Source: CAIKZJ01 sp964626015 (GTDB taxonomy: Bacteria; Bacteroidota; Ignavibacteria; Tepidaquicellales; Tepidaquicellaceae). Taken from it: DNA of 51,097 nucleotides. Location: the NCBI GenBank assembly GCA_964626015.1, contig CAZVCC010000020.1, positions 1 to 51,097 of the forward strand, given 5' to 3'. The notes under the pieces were generated by a model. The model saw only the letters and a list, made by a program, of their open reading frames with translations, made no database searches and was not told where the DNA came from. Both the position numbers and the translations under genes were made by a program. Of the stretch, positions 34,624 through 42,856 are shown in pieces; the first letter of the stretch is position 1, and each line of letters begins with the position of its first letter.

Positions 34624-34653
34624 AAAGCCTCTTATCAAAAATAAGAGGCTTTT
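34624..34653. terminator. Terminator between pdaD and the T9SS propeller gene
   Basis: A perfect 11-bp stem (34624-34634 with 34642-34652) has AGCCTC/GAGGCT arms, a 7-nt loop and T/A runs on both flanks. It can serve the + strand pdaD and also the convergent - strand gene that ends at 34675. Confidence 0.85.
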
Positions 34654-34674
34654 CTCTTAGATGAAAGCAAATGA

Positions 34675-36855
34675 TTATTTCAAAAGCACAGCTTTTCTTG
34701 TGAAAATTAAATTTTCATTTCCATTATCCGATATTCTTAATCTGATAAAATATATTCCGCTAGTAAGATTATCAGTAGTCCAACTTACCTCTTGTGCACC
34801 ATTCATTTTCTTGAAATTATTTAGAACATAAACCTCTTTTCCAAGTATGTTGTATATAGATAATTCAACGTCTGAATTGCTATATTTCTCAGGTATTCTG
34901 AATTTTATAAGCGTGGATGAATTAAAGGGATTCGGAAAATTTGATAAAAGAACATAATCATCAGGCAGGATAGTTGTATTTTGATTAGTTCCAACCACAC
35001 CTCCGCTCGAAGTTTTTAGTATAGTTCCATAATTTCCTACAACCCATCCCGTATATTGATTTAAAAACCAGATATTTCTGTAATTGCTTGGATATCCATA
35101 ATCAAGCAATTGCCAGTTCACTCCTCCATTAATAGTCTTACTTATTTTATTCTCAAATACACTGTATCCGGTTAATTCATCCGTGAAGTGCAAGTTATCA
35201 CAAATTATTCCGGCTCCTGTCAATTGCCAGTTTATACCGTAGTCTAATGATACGAAAAGACGTAATCTCGTATTCGCATAAGTGATGCCATTATTCAAAT
35301 AATGAATATTATTTATTCCCTGAACTAAACCAATATTTGATGAGTCCCATGTAACACCTGAATTTGAAGTTCTGTAAATGACCCCGCTTGTGGTTGCGCA
35401 TATTCCCGTATTTGCATCTTTAAATTTAATGCAGGTTGCTAATCCGCTTTTCTTTCTCAGTGAAGGTGTTAATCCTCCATTAAATAAAAATACAACTGTT
35501 GAATCACCATATCCTTTTAATCCTATGAATCCTTTTGAATTAGATACCATGTCAAAAGTAATTATATCATAGGGATACCATGTATTAAAAAAATTTGCCC
35601 AATAAATACCATCATTCATGGATGTGTACATAGCATCTATTGTATTTATAAAAAATGCGTCGTCAATATATTGTACTTTTAGAAAATCTCTGTTTATAAG
35701 AACAAAAGAAGTATCCCATTTTACACCTCCATTTGTTGTTTTTATGACAATCCCATCATCATAAGACGGCCAATCTCCTGCACTTACTGCAATACCTGTA
35801 TTTTCGTTTTTAAAAGCAATAGATGTAAAATTTGAAAATGAAATTGCTTTATTTATCTGAATCCACGATGCACCATCGTTAGTTGTTTTGAGCATTTTCC
35901 CCTGATCACATCCTGCAAAAAATACTCCTCCGTCAGCATGAGTTAATGAATTAGCTGCATATCCCAGATTATTCCATAGATACCAGTTCCTACAGCTATA
36001 GTTTGAACGTAAAACAAGATTATTACTGTATGAGATGTAAGTGGAATTAGTGATTTTAACTATGTTCGTTAAATCCGTGTTTGTTGCAAAGAATGTAGAA
36101 TCAAAAGAGTATCCGGAATTATTTGAAAAAAGTATTAAACCATAGTTGTAACCATAATAAGGTGGAGAGAAAACAGATTTATATCCGACAGCGCATATAG
36201 TGCTGTCATTAACAACTATCATATCGTTTGTATAATATGCTGCTTTGATAAAAAGGGTGCTCCAATTTGTACCTCCGTTAGTCGTTCTGCCAATTATACC
36301 CGCATAAGAACCTCCGGTCGTTCCTCTTCCGCATACATACCCTGTATTCGTATTAATAAAACTGACCCTCAATGATCCAATTCCAAGTCCTAAACTATAA
36401 ATGCTCCAATTGTCCCCTCCGTTCGTCGTTTTTATGTAAGAATCCTGACCTGTTGAAGCATACCATATTTGGCTGCTGTAAAAAGTAATCCTATGTATTC
36501 CATAAGGTGTGTATTTCAACGACCATGTATTTCCTGAATTTGTGGTTTTATAGAAAGATGTACAAGAGTTATTAATGTCTCCTGATATTACGATTAAGTT
36601 TTCATCATAATTGTATAATCCGTATAAATGAGTCGGTAATTGTCTTGTATTCCAGTTTAGTCCTTGATTAGTCGTGTGTAGCAAAACATTATTTTCCATT
36701 ACGACGAATCCGGTAGATTGGTTAATAAACTTTATTGATTTTGTGTATCCGCTTGGTATAGTTGGATTTTGTACTATCCATGTTGATTGACCTGGAACTG
36801 ATTCAGATTTGAATAAAAAAATGCTAATACAAAAAATATAAAACAATTTTCTCAT
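34675..36855 (-). CDS. T9SS-secreted beta-propeller protein (YCF48/BNR-like repeats)
   Basis: A 726-residue secreted protein. A signal peptide (about 1-23) leads into many BNR/YCF48-like blades with the recurring TTNGGxxW pattern, such as KTTNGGDNW, RTTNGGTNW and KTINGGVNW. A C-terminal sorting domain (about 640-726) opens with LSNFPNPFNSSTLIKF and ends in a basic tail after GIYFIRLR. This is the type A signal recognised by the type IX secretion system. It should be exported across the outer membrane and anchored or released. A function as adhesin, sialidase-like or scaffold protein cannot be told. It ends convergently to pdaD. Confidence 0.88.
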   Translation of the reverse strand: MRKLFYIFCISIFLFKSESVPGQSTWIVQNPTIPSGYTKSIKFINQSTGFVVMENNVLLHTTNQGLNWNTRQLPTHLYGLYNYDENLIVISGDINNSCTSFYKTTNSGNTWSLKYTPYGIHRITFYSSQIWYASTGQDSYIKTTNGGDNWSIYSLGLGIGSLRVSFINTNTGYVCGRGTTGGSYAGIIGRTTNGGTNWSTLFIKAAYYTNDMIVVNDSTICAVGYKSVFSPPYYGYNYGLILFSNNSGYSFDSTFFATNTDLTNIVKITNSTYISYSNNLVLRSNYSCRNWYLWNNLGYAANSLTHADGGVFFAGCDQGKMLKTTNDGASWIQINKAISFSNFTSIAFKNENTGIAVSAGDWPSYDDGIVIKTTNGGVKWDTSFVLINRDFLKVQYIDDAFFINTIDAMYTSMNDGIYWANFFNTWYPYDIITFDMVSNSKGFIGLKGYGDSTVVFLFNGGLTPSLRKKSGLATCIKFKDANTGICATTSGVIYRTSNSGVTWDSSNIGLVQGINNIHYLNNGITYANTRLRLFVSLDYGINWQLTGAGIICDNLHFTDELTGYSVFENKISKTINGGVNWQLLDYGYPSNYRNIWFLNQYTGWVVGNYGTILKTSSGGVVGTNQNTTILPDDYVLLSNFPNPFNSSTLIKFRIPEKYSNSDVELSIYNILGKEVYVLNNFKKMNGAQEVSWTTDNLTSGIYFIRLRISDNGNENLIFTRKAVLLK

Positions 36856-36961
36856 ATTGTTGAATAGTTTATGCTTAACGAAATCTATATTAGTAAGAAA
36901 TAAATTTCAATGACAAAAGAATATTTAGAATTAGTTTATCCTATATAGCTTTTAACTTTTT

Positions 36962-37039
36962 CTGCCTGCCTGCCGCAGGGAGGCGTCCGCTCTTATTCTT
37001 CGATCAGTGTGTTCTTTGCGAATTTGTGGTAAAAAAATC
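36962..37039 (+). repeat. Repeat cluster: palindrome plus CTTTGCG block
   Basis: An imperfect palindrome (CCTGCCTGC opposite GCAGGGAGG, 36964-36985) is followed by an ATCAGTGTG-like unit. Then comes a phased block, CTTTGCGAA at 37014-37022 and TTTGTGGT at 37023-37030, ending in the A-run and ATC of the shared tail. The tail abuts the stop codon of the - strand SH3 gene (37039-37041). It is the same family and orientation as the islands beyond 40.5 kb. It occupies the 183-bp gap between the two - strand secreted-protein genes. Confidence 0.75.
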
Positions 37040-37776
37040 TATCCTGCCCAGGGAATTCCTTCAACCTTATCCTGAAAATCTTTTAACATAATCCATCCTT
37101 CTTTACCGTCTCTGCTTTTAAAATAATACCAGTTGCACGCCTCTTCCCATTCGTCGGGCGATTTGCATTTGTTGCGAATGTCAGCTTTTAAAATAAATAC
37201 CTCCGTGCCCGTTTTCACTTCAATTGCAGCTTTCGAGTTCTCATTTTTATCCGAACGTAAAAATAAACTTCCCGTAGTGGTAATTTTATTCTCCTTTATA
37301 CTTTCAGGAATAGTGTACTCGGTTTTATAAACAGGTACGAGTTTATTTTCCCTCATGTGATATTCGTAATTTGCACTCCAGAACCCCAGCCAGTTGTTAA
37401 CTTTAATTATTCCTCTTTCATCAACCACAGGAATATTAAGCGACCAGAATGAAGCTATACTGTCAAGCTTATCGCCGAATGTAAACAGTACTGCCTGATA
37501 CCCGTAGTAAGCCATGCTCGTTACCATAAGGTACTTGCCGTAGTTTATCCGCACAACCGATGCCGTCATATCTGAAGTCGATTCAGGCATGTAAACAAAT
37601 TTCGAACTGTTTACGCTTAACGCAAAAGTTCCTTCTTCCTCGTTTATCTTTATGTTTATTTTATCCGTCGTTCCGTCGTTATTCAGGTCATTAGTGAATG
37701 TTGTATCTGTGGCCTCGCCCGCAAACGCTGAGGTAATTGCCGTTAAAATTACTAAAAGCAGTACAAGTTTTTTCAT
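37039..37776 (-). CDS. Secreted protein with C-terminal SH3-like domain
   Basis: A 245-residue protein with a signal peptide (about 1-19, ending SAFA). The N-terminal region (about 20-150) includes DLNNDGTTDKINIKIN, resembling an FG-GAP/VCBS or dockerin-like calcium loop. A bacterial SH3-like domain (about 170-235) has SLFLRSDKNE, GTEVFILKAD and DGKEGWIMLKDF. Such domains often bind peptidoglycan. It looks periplasmic or surface-located and no enzymatic motif is visible. The stop codon lies at the edge of a repeat element. It is divergent from miaA with a 27-bp gap. Confidence 0.72.
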   Translation of the reverse strand: MKKLVLLLVILTAITSAFAGEATDTTFTNDLNNDGTTDKINIKINEEEGTFALSVNSSKFVYMPESTSDMTASVVRINYGKYLMVTSMAYYGYQAVLFTFGDKLDSIASFWSLNIPVVDERGIIKVNNWLGFWSANYEYHMRENKLVPVYKTEYTIPESIKENKITTTGSLFLRSDKNENSKAAIEVKTGTEVFILKADIRNKCKSPDEWEEACNWYYFKSRDGKEGWIMLKDFQDKVEGIPWAG

Positions 37777-37803
37777 GATGTTTAATGTGATTATTTAATA
37801 CGA

Positions 37804-38769
37804 TTGAATTTATTATTTTATAAACAAAAATACATTATTATTAAGAATATTTCCAATAAAAAAGATACTGTGTTTGTCCTTCTCGGACCTACCGCAACAG
37901 GCAAAACAGACGCAAGCATTAATCTTGCTTCGAAAATGAATGCTGAAATTATTTCTGCCGATTCACGCCAGGTGTATAAACATATCCGGCTTGCAACTTG
38001 TGCACCGACTGATTTAGAACTATCAAAGGTGAAACATTATTTCGTGAATGAACTCGAACTCGATTCTGAATTTAATGCAGGTATGTTTGCAAAAAAATCC
38101 AAGCAAATTATAGATGATGTATTTAAAAGAGGAAAGAATGTTCTTATTGTCGGCGGAAGCGGGCTGTACATTAAAGCACTAATTGACGGTTTTTATGAAG
38201 AGGATATTGACGTCTCTGAAATTCGAAATAAACTGAATGAACGTCTGAAATCCGAGGGCAGGGAAGTGCTTTATAATGAATTGAAGAATATCGACCCCGT
38301 ATCAGCATCAAAAATGGACTCCGGCAAATTCAGGCGCGTAATACGTGCCCTCGAGGTGTTTTATTCTACAGGAAAACGTATATCAGAGCTTCAGATGAAT
38401 AATATTAAACCCGAATTCGATGCCGTTCAGGTTGGTTTATCAGCCGATAGGCCATTGCTGTACGAAAGAATAAATAATAGAGTGGATAGTCTTATCCAAA
38501 AGGGGCTTATTGACGAAGTAAATACCCTTAAAAAGCTCGGATTTTCCCATAGAACACAAAATTCCTTGAATACAGTCGGAATCAAAGAGGTGTTTCAGTA
38601 CCTCGAAGGTGAAACAGACAGGGATACTATGATTGAAAACATCAAGAAGAACACACGCAGATATGCAAAGCGCCAGTTGACGTGGTTTAATGCCGATAAG
38701 CGTATAAATTGGGTCGATATTAGCATTAAATCCTTGTGCGATAAAATATATAATATGTACTTTAAATAA
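37804..38769 (+). CDS. miaA: tRNA dimethylallyltransferase MiaA
   Basis: A 321-residue enzyme. It has P-loop LLGPTATGKT near residues 27-36, IISADSRQVYKH, CAPTDLELSKVKHYF and GGSGLYIKALIDG. It also has TQNSLNTVGIKEVF, with a replaced or shifted version of the usual AIGYKE motif, and RRYAKRQLTWFN at the C-terminus. It prenylates A37 of tRNAs reading UNN codons. The start is TTG at 37804, giving an N-terminus about 15 residues longer than usual. No closer ATG precedes the P-loop. The next gene starts directly after the stop. Confidence 0.94.
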   Translation: MNLLFYKQKYIIIKNISNKKDTVFVLLGPTATGKTDASINLASKMNAEIISADSRQVYKHIRLATCAPTDLELSKVKHYFVNELELDSEFNAGMFAKKSKQIIDDVFKRGKNVLIVGGSGLYIKALIDGFYEEDIDVSEIRNKLNERLKSEGREVLYNELKNIDPVSASKMDSGKFRRVIRALEVFYSTGKRISELQMNNIKPEFDAVQVGLSADRPLLYERINNRVDSLIQKGLIDEVNTLKKLGFSHRTQNSLNTVGIKEVFQYLEGETDRDTMIENIKKNTRRYAKRQLTWFNADKRINWVDISIKSLCDKIYNMYFK

Positions 38770-39552
38770 ATGCCTGTAACTATCAAGATTACAAAGCAGT
38801 TATTAGATTTATATTATGTGAAATATAATAATCAGTTAAGCTCAAAAGATCCTGTCTGGAAACTAATTCGAGTCAAAACCAAAACCGATAAAGAAGTACT
38901 CGCTTTTATTATTTCGTGCTATTCCTACGGCAATATCACACAAATTAATAATTTCATTAACAAGGTCCTCCAATTCACTTCTTTAAACGTATCTGAATTT
39001 CTATTTAACTATAAAAGAAACAGTCAAGAAGCCAAACTCGATTTCCGTTACAGATTCAATACCTCACAGGATTTCTTTGATTTAATACATACAATAACTG
39101 AAATCTTAAAGAAGTACGGCAGCCTAAAGAATTTATTCCTGAAGTATTACGATAAAAATGATGAGAATATTCTAAACGCTCTGAACGGATTCACGTTGGA
39201 AATAAGACAAATTGCAAAAGGCAGCAAATCCTTTGAATACCTCGTACCTCTCGTATCGAAAAAGTCAACTTGCAAAAGACTAATGCTCTTCCTGCGATGG
39301 ATGGTAAGGAAAGATAAAATTGACTTGGGGCTGTGGGGTAAATCCGTTGATACATCAAAACTAATAATGCCGGTAGATATACATGTTTACAGGGCAGCAA
39401 GGAAGTATAAACTTACGGAAAGAAAATCATGCGACATGAAATTTGCAATAGAACTAACGAATAAGCTTAAGCAATACGACCCGAAAGACCCGGTCAAGTA
39501 CGACTTTGCGCTATGTCATCTTGGAGTTGACAGAGTCAGTTTAAAACCTTGA
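38770..39552 (+). CDS. TIGR02757/DUF2400 family protein
   Basis: A 260-residue mostly helical protein. Its hallmarks are the TCKRLMLFLRWMVRKDKIDLGLWG segment (about 176-199), IMPVDIHVYRAARKYKL and a C-terminal DPKDPVKYDFALCHLGV. This family is characteristic of Bacteroidota-group bacteria. The PVDxH region resembles the helix-hairpin-helix of HhH-GPD base-excision glycosylases, so DNA repair or binding has been suggested, but activity is unproven as far as I know. It starts in the base after the miaA stop. It overlaps the 3' end of the convergent dehydratase gene by 12 bp. Confidence 0.85.
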   Translation: MPVTIKITKQLLDLYYVKYNNQLSSKDPVWKLIRVKTKTDKEVLAFIISCYSYGNITQINNFINKVLQFTSLNVSEFLFNYKRNSQEAKLDFRYRFNTSQDFFDLIHTITEILKKYGSLKNLFLKYYDKNDENILNALNGFTLEIRQIAKGSKSFEYLVPLVSKKSTCKRLMLFLRWMVRKDKIDLGLWGKSVDTSKLIMPVDIHVYRAARKYKLTERKSCDMKFAIELTNKLKQYDPKDPVKYDFALCHLGVDRVSLKP

Positions 39553-40482
39553 GAATATTCTGAAATCAACATTGCCTCCCGAAAGAATTATTCCTGCATT
39601 CTTACACTTGAATAACTCCTTATTCTTCAAAACGGCAGCAAAGGGTACCGCCGCACTCGGTTCAACAACAATTTTCAGTCTTTCATAAATCAATCTCATC
39701 GCTGAAATAATCTCATCATCATTCACTGTCAGTATATCACAAACATTTTCACGAACTATTTTTAAAGTCACATCTCCAAGTGTCGTTAGCAATCCGTCTG
39801 CAATAGTATTAATGTAGGGCGCATTTTCTACTTTGCCCGATTTAAAGGAAAGTACAGCATCAGCAGCACCTTCAGGCTCGCCCGCATAAACATTTATTCC
39901 ATTCCCGAAGTATTTCGCCGATAGGGAAGTCCCCGAAAGCAGTCCTCCTCCTCCAACGGGTGCAGTAATGTAATCGAGAGTGTCAGTATCTTCAATAAGC
40001 TCTTTCGCGCACGTTGCCTGTCCTGCTATAATTCTCTCATCATTATACGGATGAATAAACTCCGCGCCCGTCCTGTCCAGAACAATTTTCATCGTATCTT
40101 CTCTTGCCTTCAGCGTCGGCTCGCAGAAAGTTATTTCAGCCCCGTAACCTTTAACCGCATTTATCTTTACCTCAGGCGAGTTATCGGGCATAACTATGTA
40201 CGCTTTTATTCCAAGCAGCTTAGCAGCGAGTGCAATCGCCTGGGCATGATTCCCCGAGGAGTGTGTTGCCAACCCGTTCATTAGTTTATCGTGCGGAATC
40301 TGCAGCGCTGCATTCATAGCCCCTCTGATTTTAAATGCCCCAATCTTCTGAAAGTTCTCGCATTTAAAAAACAGTCTGCATCCCGCTGCTTCATTCAGCA
40401 AATCCGACGTCATCACGGGCGTTCTGTGAACGTACTGCCTTATTCTATTGTGTGCTTCCTCTATTTGCTCTTTATTAATCAT
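39541..40482 (-). CDS. Threonine/serine dehydratase, short PLP form
   Basis: A 313-residue fold-type II PLP enzyme. Lys51 in GAFKIRGAMNA is the Schiff-base lysine. HSSGNHAQAIA binds the substrate carboxylate and PVGGGGLLSG binds the cofactor phosphate. The C-terminal SGGNVDFR ending is typical. There is no ACT regulatory domain, so it is like catabolic TdcB or serine racemase, not biosynthetic IlvA. It yields 2-oxobutyrate from threonine or pyruvate from serine. I place the start at 40482 (MINKEQIEEAHNRI); the open frame continues to 40530. Its 3' end overlaps the convergent gene by 12 bp. Confidence 0.9.
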   Translation of the reverse strand: MINKEQIEEAHNRIRQYVHRTPVMTSDLLNEAAGCRLFFKCENFQKIGAFKIRGAMNAALQIPHDKLMNGLATHSSGNHAQAIALAAKLLGIKAYIVMPDNSPEVKINAVKGYGAEITFCEPTLKAREDTMKIVLDRTGAEFIHPYNDERIIAGQATCAKELIEDTDTLDYITAPVGGGGLLSGTSLSAKYFGNGINVYAGEPEGAADAVLSFKSGKVENAPYINTIADGLLTTLGDVTLKIVRENVCDILTVNDDEIISAMRLIYERLKIVVEPSAAVPFAAVLKNKELFKCKNAGIILSGGNVDFRIFSRF

Positions 40483-40559
40483 AAAACTATGACGCAATTT
40501 ATATTTATTCTTCTTCAAAATCAGTAACAATATAACTAAGAAACATTAAAACGTGTAAG

Positions 40560-41280
40560 ATTTCCATCCTAAAGGTAAACCTGCAGCAGGCCAGATTTTA
40601 GGTGTGCGTTTTTTCTCTTCATAACTTCATAACTCCTTAACTTCATAACTGTTCTTTCCGTTTCTTTCACGAGGGCAATAAATTAAATTCTTTTTTCTTA
40701 GTGTCCTTAGTGCCCTTGGTGGTAAAAATATCTTACTCTTTCCTTCTCTTTCCCGCAGGCAACAAATCAATCTTTTCATTATCAGTGCAAATCATATTCT
40801 TTCAGCACTTTCAGCGTGCGCTTTTCTTTAATCTTTTAAATCCGTGTCCATCCGTCTAATCCGTGCCAATCCGCGTTCCATTATTTTCAAATCAGTGCAA
40901 ATCATATTATTTCAGTTTTTCTGCGTGCGTTCTTGCTCTTCTCTGCGTCCGAGCCGAAGATCCGCTGTAGCGGACTGCCCTTGCAGTAAAATTTCTGTTG
41001 TTCATTTCGTGCTTTAGTGTTTTGGTGGTATCTGTTCTTAGCAATAAATCAATCTTTTTATCCGTATGTATTAGTTTAATCAGCGTCCACCTGTCTGCTT
41101 CTCTTCGGCAGATGCGCCTGCCTGCAGCAGGCAGGTGTTCTATTGCTTTTCTCTGTGTGCTCAGTGATTATCTCCGTGCAACTCTGTGGTGAAATCTTTT
41201 CTTTTGTTCGTAGCTTTGTTTTAAAATCTTTTCTTCTGTTTGCAGATTTCCCTCCTTCCTGCACTTCATCTTTTCCATCG
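40560..41280 (+). repeat. Repeat island 1: phased short repeats and palindromes
   Basis: This long gap has no convincing gene but dense repeats, all read on the + strand. CTTAGTGTC (40697), CTTAGTGCC (40706) and CTTGGTGGT (40715) form a strict 9-nt array ending in an A-run. ATCCGTG-type units fill 40839-40875. TTTCGTGC (41005), TTTAGTGT (41013) and TTTGGTGGT (41021) form an 8-nt version. CTCTGTG-type units lie at 41151-41189. Palindromes are CCTGCAGCAGG (40580-40590), TCCGCTGTAGCGGA (40961-40974) and a 9-1-9 inverted repeat at 41117-41135. A TCATATT module recurs at 40792 and 40902 (110-bp period). GCAATAAAT-type modules lie at 40674, 40759 and 41041. Confidence 0.9.
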
Positions 41281-41297
41281 AATATGTATTTTTACTC

Positions 41298-42476
41298 ATG
41301 CCAAAACCCAGATACATACTCCACGTCGACATGGACGCCTTCTTTGCCTCTTGCGAAGAAGCCGTCAACCCCGAATTGCGCGGCAAACCCCTCATCGTCG
41401 GCGGCACTAAAACCGACACAAGAAGCATTGTATCCTGCCCCAACTACCTCGCACGCAAAAAAGGCATACGCACCGCAATGCCCATCGCAAAAGCCCTCCA
41501 GCTCGCACCGGAGGGAAATTTTATCCGAGGCACCCGCGGCATCTATTCCGACTACTCCAAGCGTGTCAGAGAAATATTCTATAAATATACACCTCTCGTC
41601 GAACCCATGAGCATAGACGAAGCTTTCCTCGACGTTACCGACACGCTCCGTCCGTTCAAAGGTGATGTCTATGAACTCGCAATGTCACTCAAAGAAGAAG
41701 TGAAAAAGACACTTCATATCACTTGCTCAATCGGCATATCTTCAAACAAAGTCTGCTCAAAGATTGCATCAAAAGAGAATAAACCCGATGGCATAACTTA
41801 TATTCTTAAAGACGAAGAGCAGGATTTCCTCCACAGCCTGCCCGTGCAGAGAATCCCCGGCGTCGGCAAAGTAACTCTGAAACAGCTGAACAAGCACGGC
41901 ATATTCCTCATAGGTGATATATTAAAACACGACAGGTCTTTCTACGAGAATGAAGTTGGAATGCATTCGGGTTATCTGATTAATGTCGCTAATTCAATCG
42001 ATGAAAGGGAAATAAACACATACGAGGACTACGAGCAGAAATCTCTTTCAAAAGAAACAACTCTGAATTTTAACACCGACGACAGGCACTATCTCGAAAA
42101 GGAACTCTACTACGTCCTCGAACGCGCCTGTTCAAGAATGCGCAAGAAGAATCTCATTTCAAACAGCTTGACTGTAAAGGTCAAGTACGCAGATTTTACC
42201 GTTAATCAGAAGTCGCATATCATCAAGCGATTTTCAAACATCGAAATGGATTTCTATGAGGATGCCCTGAAGCTCTTCCATAAACTCTATCGAAAGGGCA
42301 GGCAGATTCGGCTAATTGGTGTTCGCTTTGTAGATTTAAGGGATGACGATGGCAGCATGCAGGAAGATATGTTCATCCGCGAAGACAAGTTTAAATCCCT
42401 CGTTCAGAACATGGATAAAATCAGAAAGAAGTACGATTACAAAATTCTAAAGTTCGGTAAAACTTTCGACATCTAA
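41298..42476 (+). CDS. dinB: DNA polymerase IV
   Basis: A 392-residue Y-family polymerase. Catalytic carboxylates are in HVDMDAFFASCE (Asp11, Asp13) and SIDEAFLDVT. The palm-finger motif GTRGIYSDYSKRV is present, and the helix-hairpin-helix reads RIPGVGKVTLKQL. A little-finger domain follows (about 245-365). It extends mismatched or lesion-containing primers and causes mutation under stress. Length exceeds E. coli DinB (351) by about 40 residues at the C-terminus, with no obvious beta-clamp box. It sits alone between repeat islands, with more C-ending codons than the genes of the first 30 kb. No LexA box was seen. Confidence 0.95.
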   Translation: MPKPRYILHVDMDAFFASCEEAVNPELRGKPLIVGGTKTDTRSIVSCPNYLARKKGIRTAMPIAKALQLAPEGNFIRGTRGIYSDYSKRVREIFYKYTPLVEPMSIDEAFLDVTDTLRPFKGDVYELAMSLKEEVKKTLHITCSIGISSNKVCSKIASKENKPDGITYILKDEEQDFLHSLPVQRIPGVGKVTLKQLNKHGIFLIGDILKHDRSFYENEVGMHSGYLINVANSIDEREINTYEDYEQKSLSKETTLNFNTDDRHYLEKELYYVLERACSRMRKKNLISNSLTVKVKYADFTVNQKSHIIKRFSNIEMDFYEDALKLFHKLYRKGRQIRLIGVRFVDLRDDDGSMQEDMFIREDKFKSLVQNMDKIRKKYDYKILKFGKTFDI

Positions 42477-42480
42477 TTCA

Positions 42481-42856
42481 ATTTAATCATTATCCATTCT
42501 TTCTCTCCATAACTGCTCTTTCCTCTTATTTCCCGCGAGCAATAAAACCATTTCTCTTCATCATCGTAAATCATATTCTTTCAGCTCTTTCAGTGTGCCT
42601 GCCTGCAACAGTCAGGCGATTTTCTTTAATCTATAAATCCGCGTCCATCCGTACAATCTGCGAGAATCCGTGTACCAATGTCTATCAGTGTCTATCATAT
42701 TCTTTCAGCTCTTTCAGTGTGCCTGCCTGCAACAGTCAAGCGTTTTTCTTTAATCTTTTAAATCCGCGTCCATCCGTCCAATCCGTGCCTATCCGCGTTC
42801 CATTGTCTATCAGTGTTCATCATAATCCTTCAGTTCTTATCAGTGTGCGCTCTTCT
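42481..42856 (+). repeat. Repeat island 2: 124-bp tandem duplication of a composite unit
   Basis: Two similar units lie at 42571-42694 and 42695-42819, with a partial third from 42820. Each unit runs: TCATATTCTTTCAG, CTCTTTCAGTGTGC, an imperfect palindrome (CCTGCCTGC opposite GTCAGGC), TTTCTTTAATCT, a series of ATCCGCG/ATCCGTG-type units, then TCTATCAGTG. The second copy resembles island 1 around 40792-40900. The partial third copy runs through the stop codon of the - strand mnmH gene, whose last codons fall in its TTTAATCTT module. A TTTCCCGCGAGCAATAAA module lies at 42530-42547. Confidence 0.9.

Noticed and set aside
41143..41610. + strand frame of 155 codons over the dinB start
   Set aside because: It reads repeat sequence and then dinB in another frame. 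Its serine/proline-rich translation is typical of a shadow.
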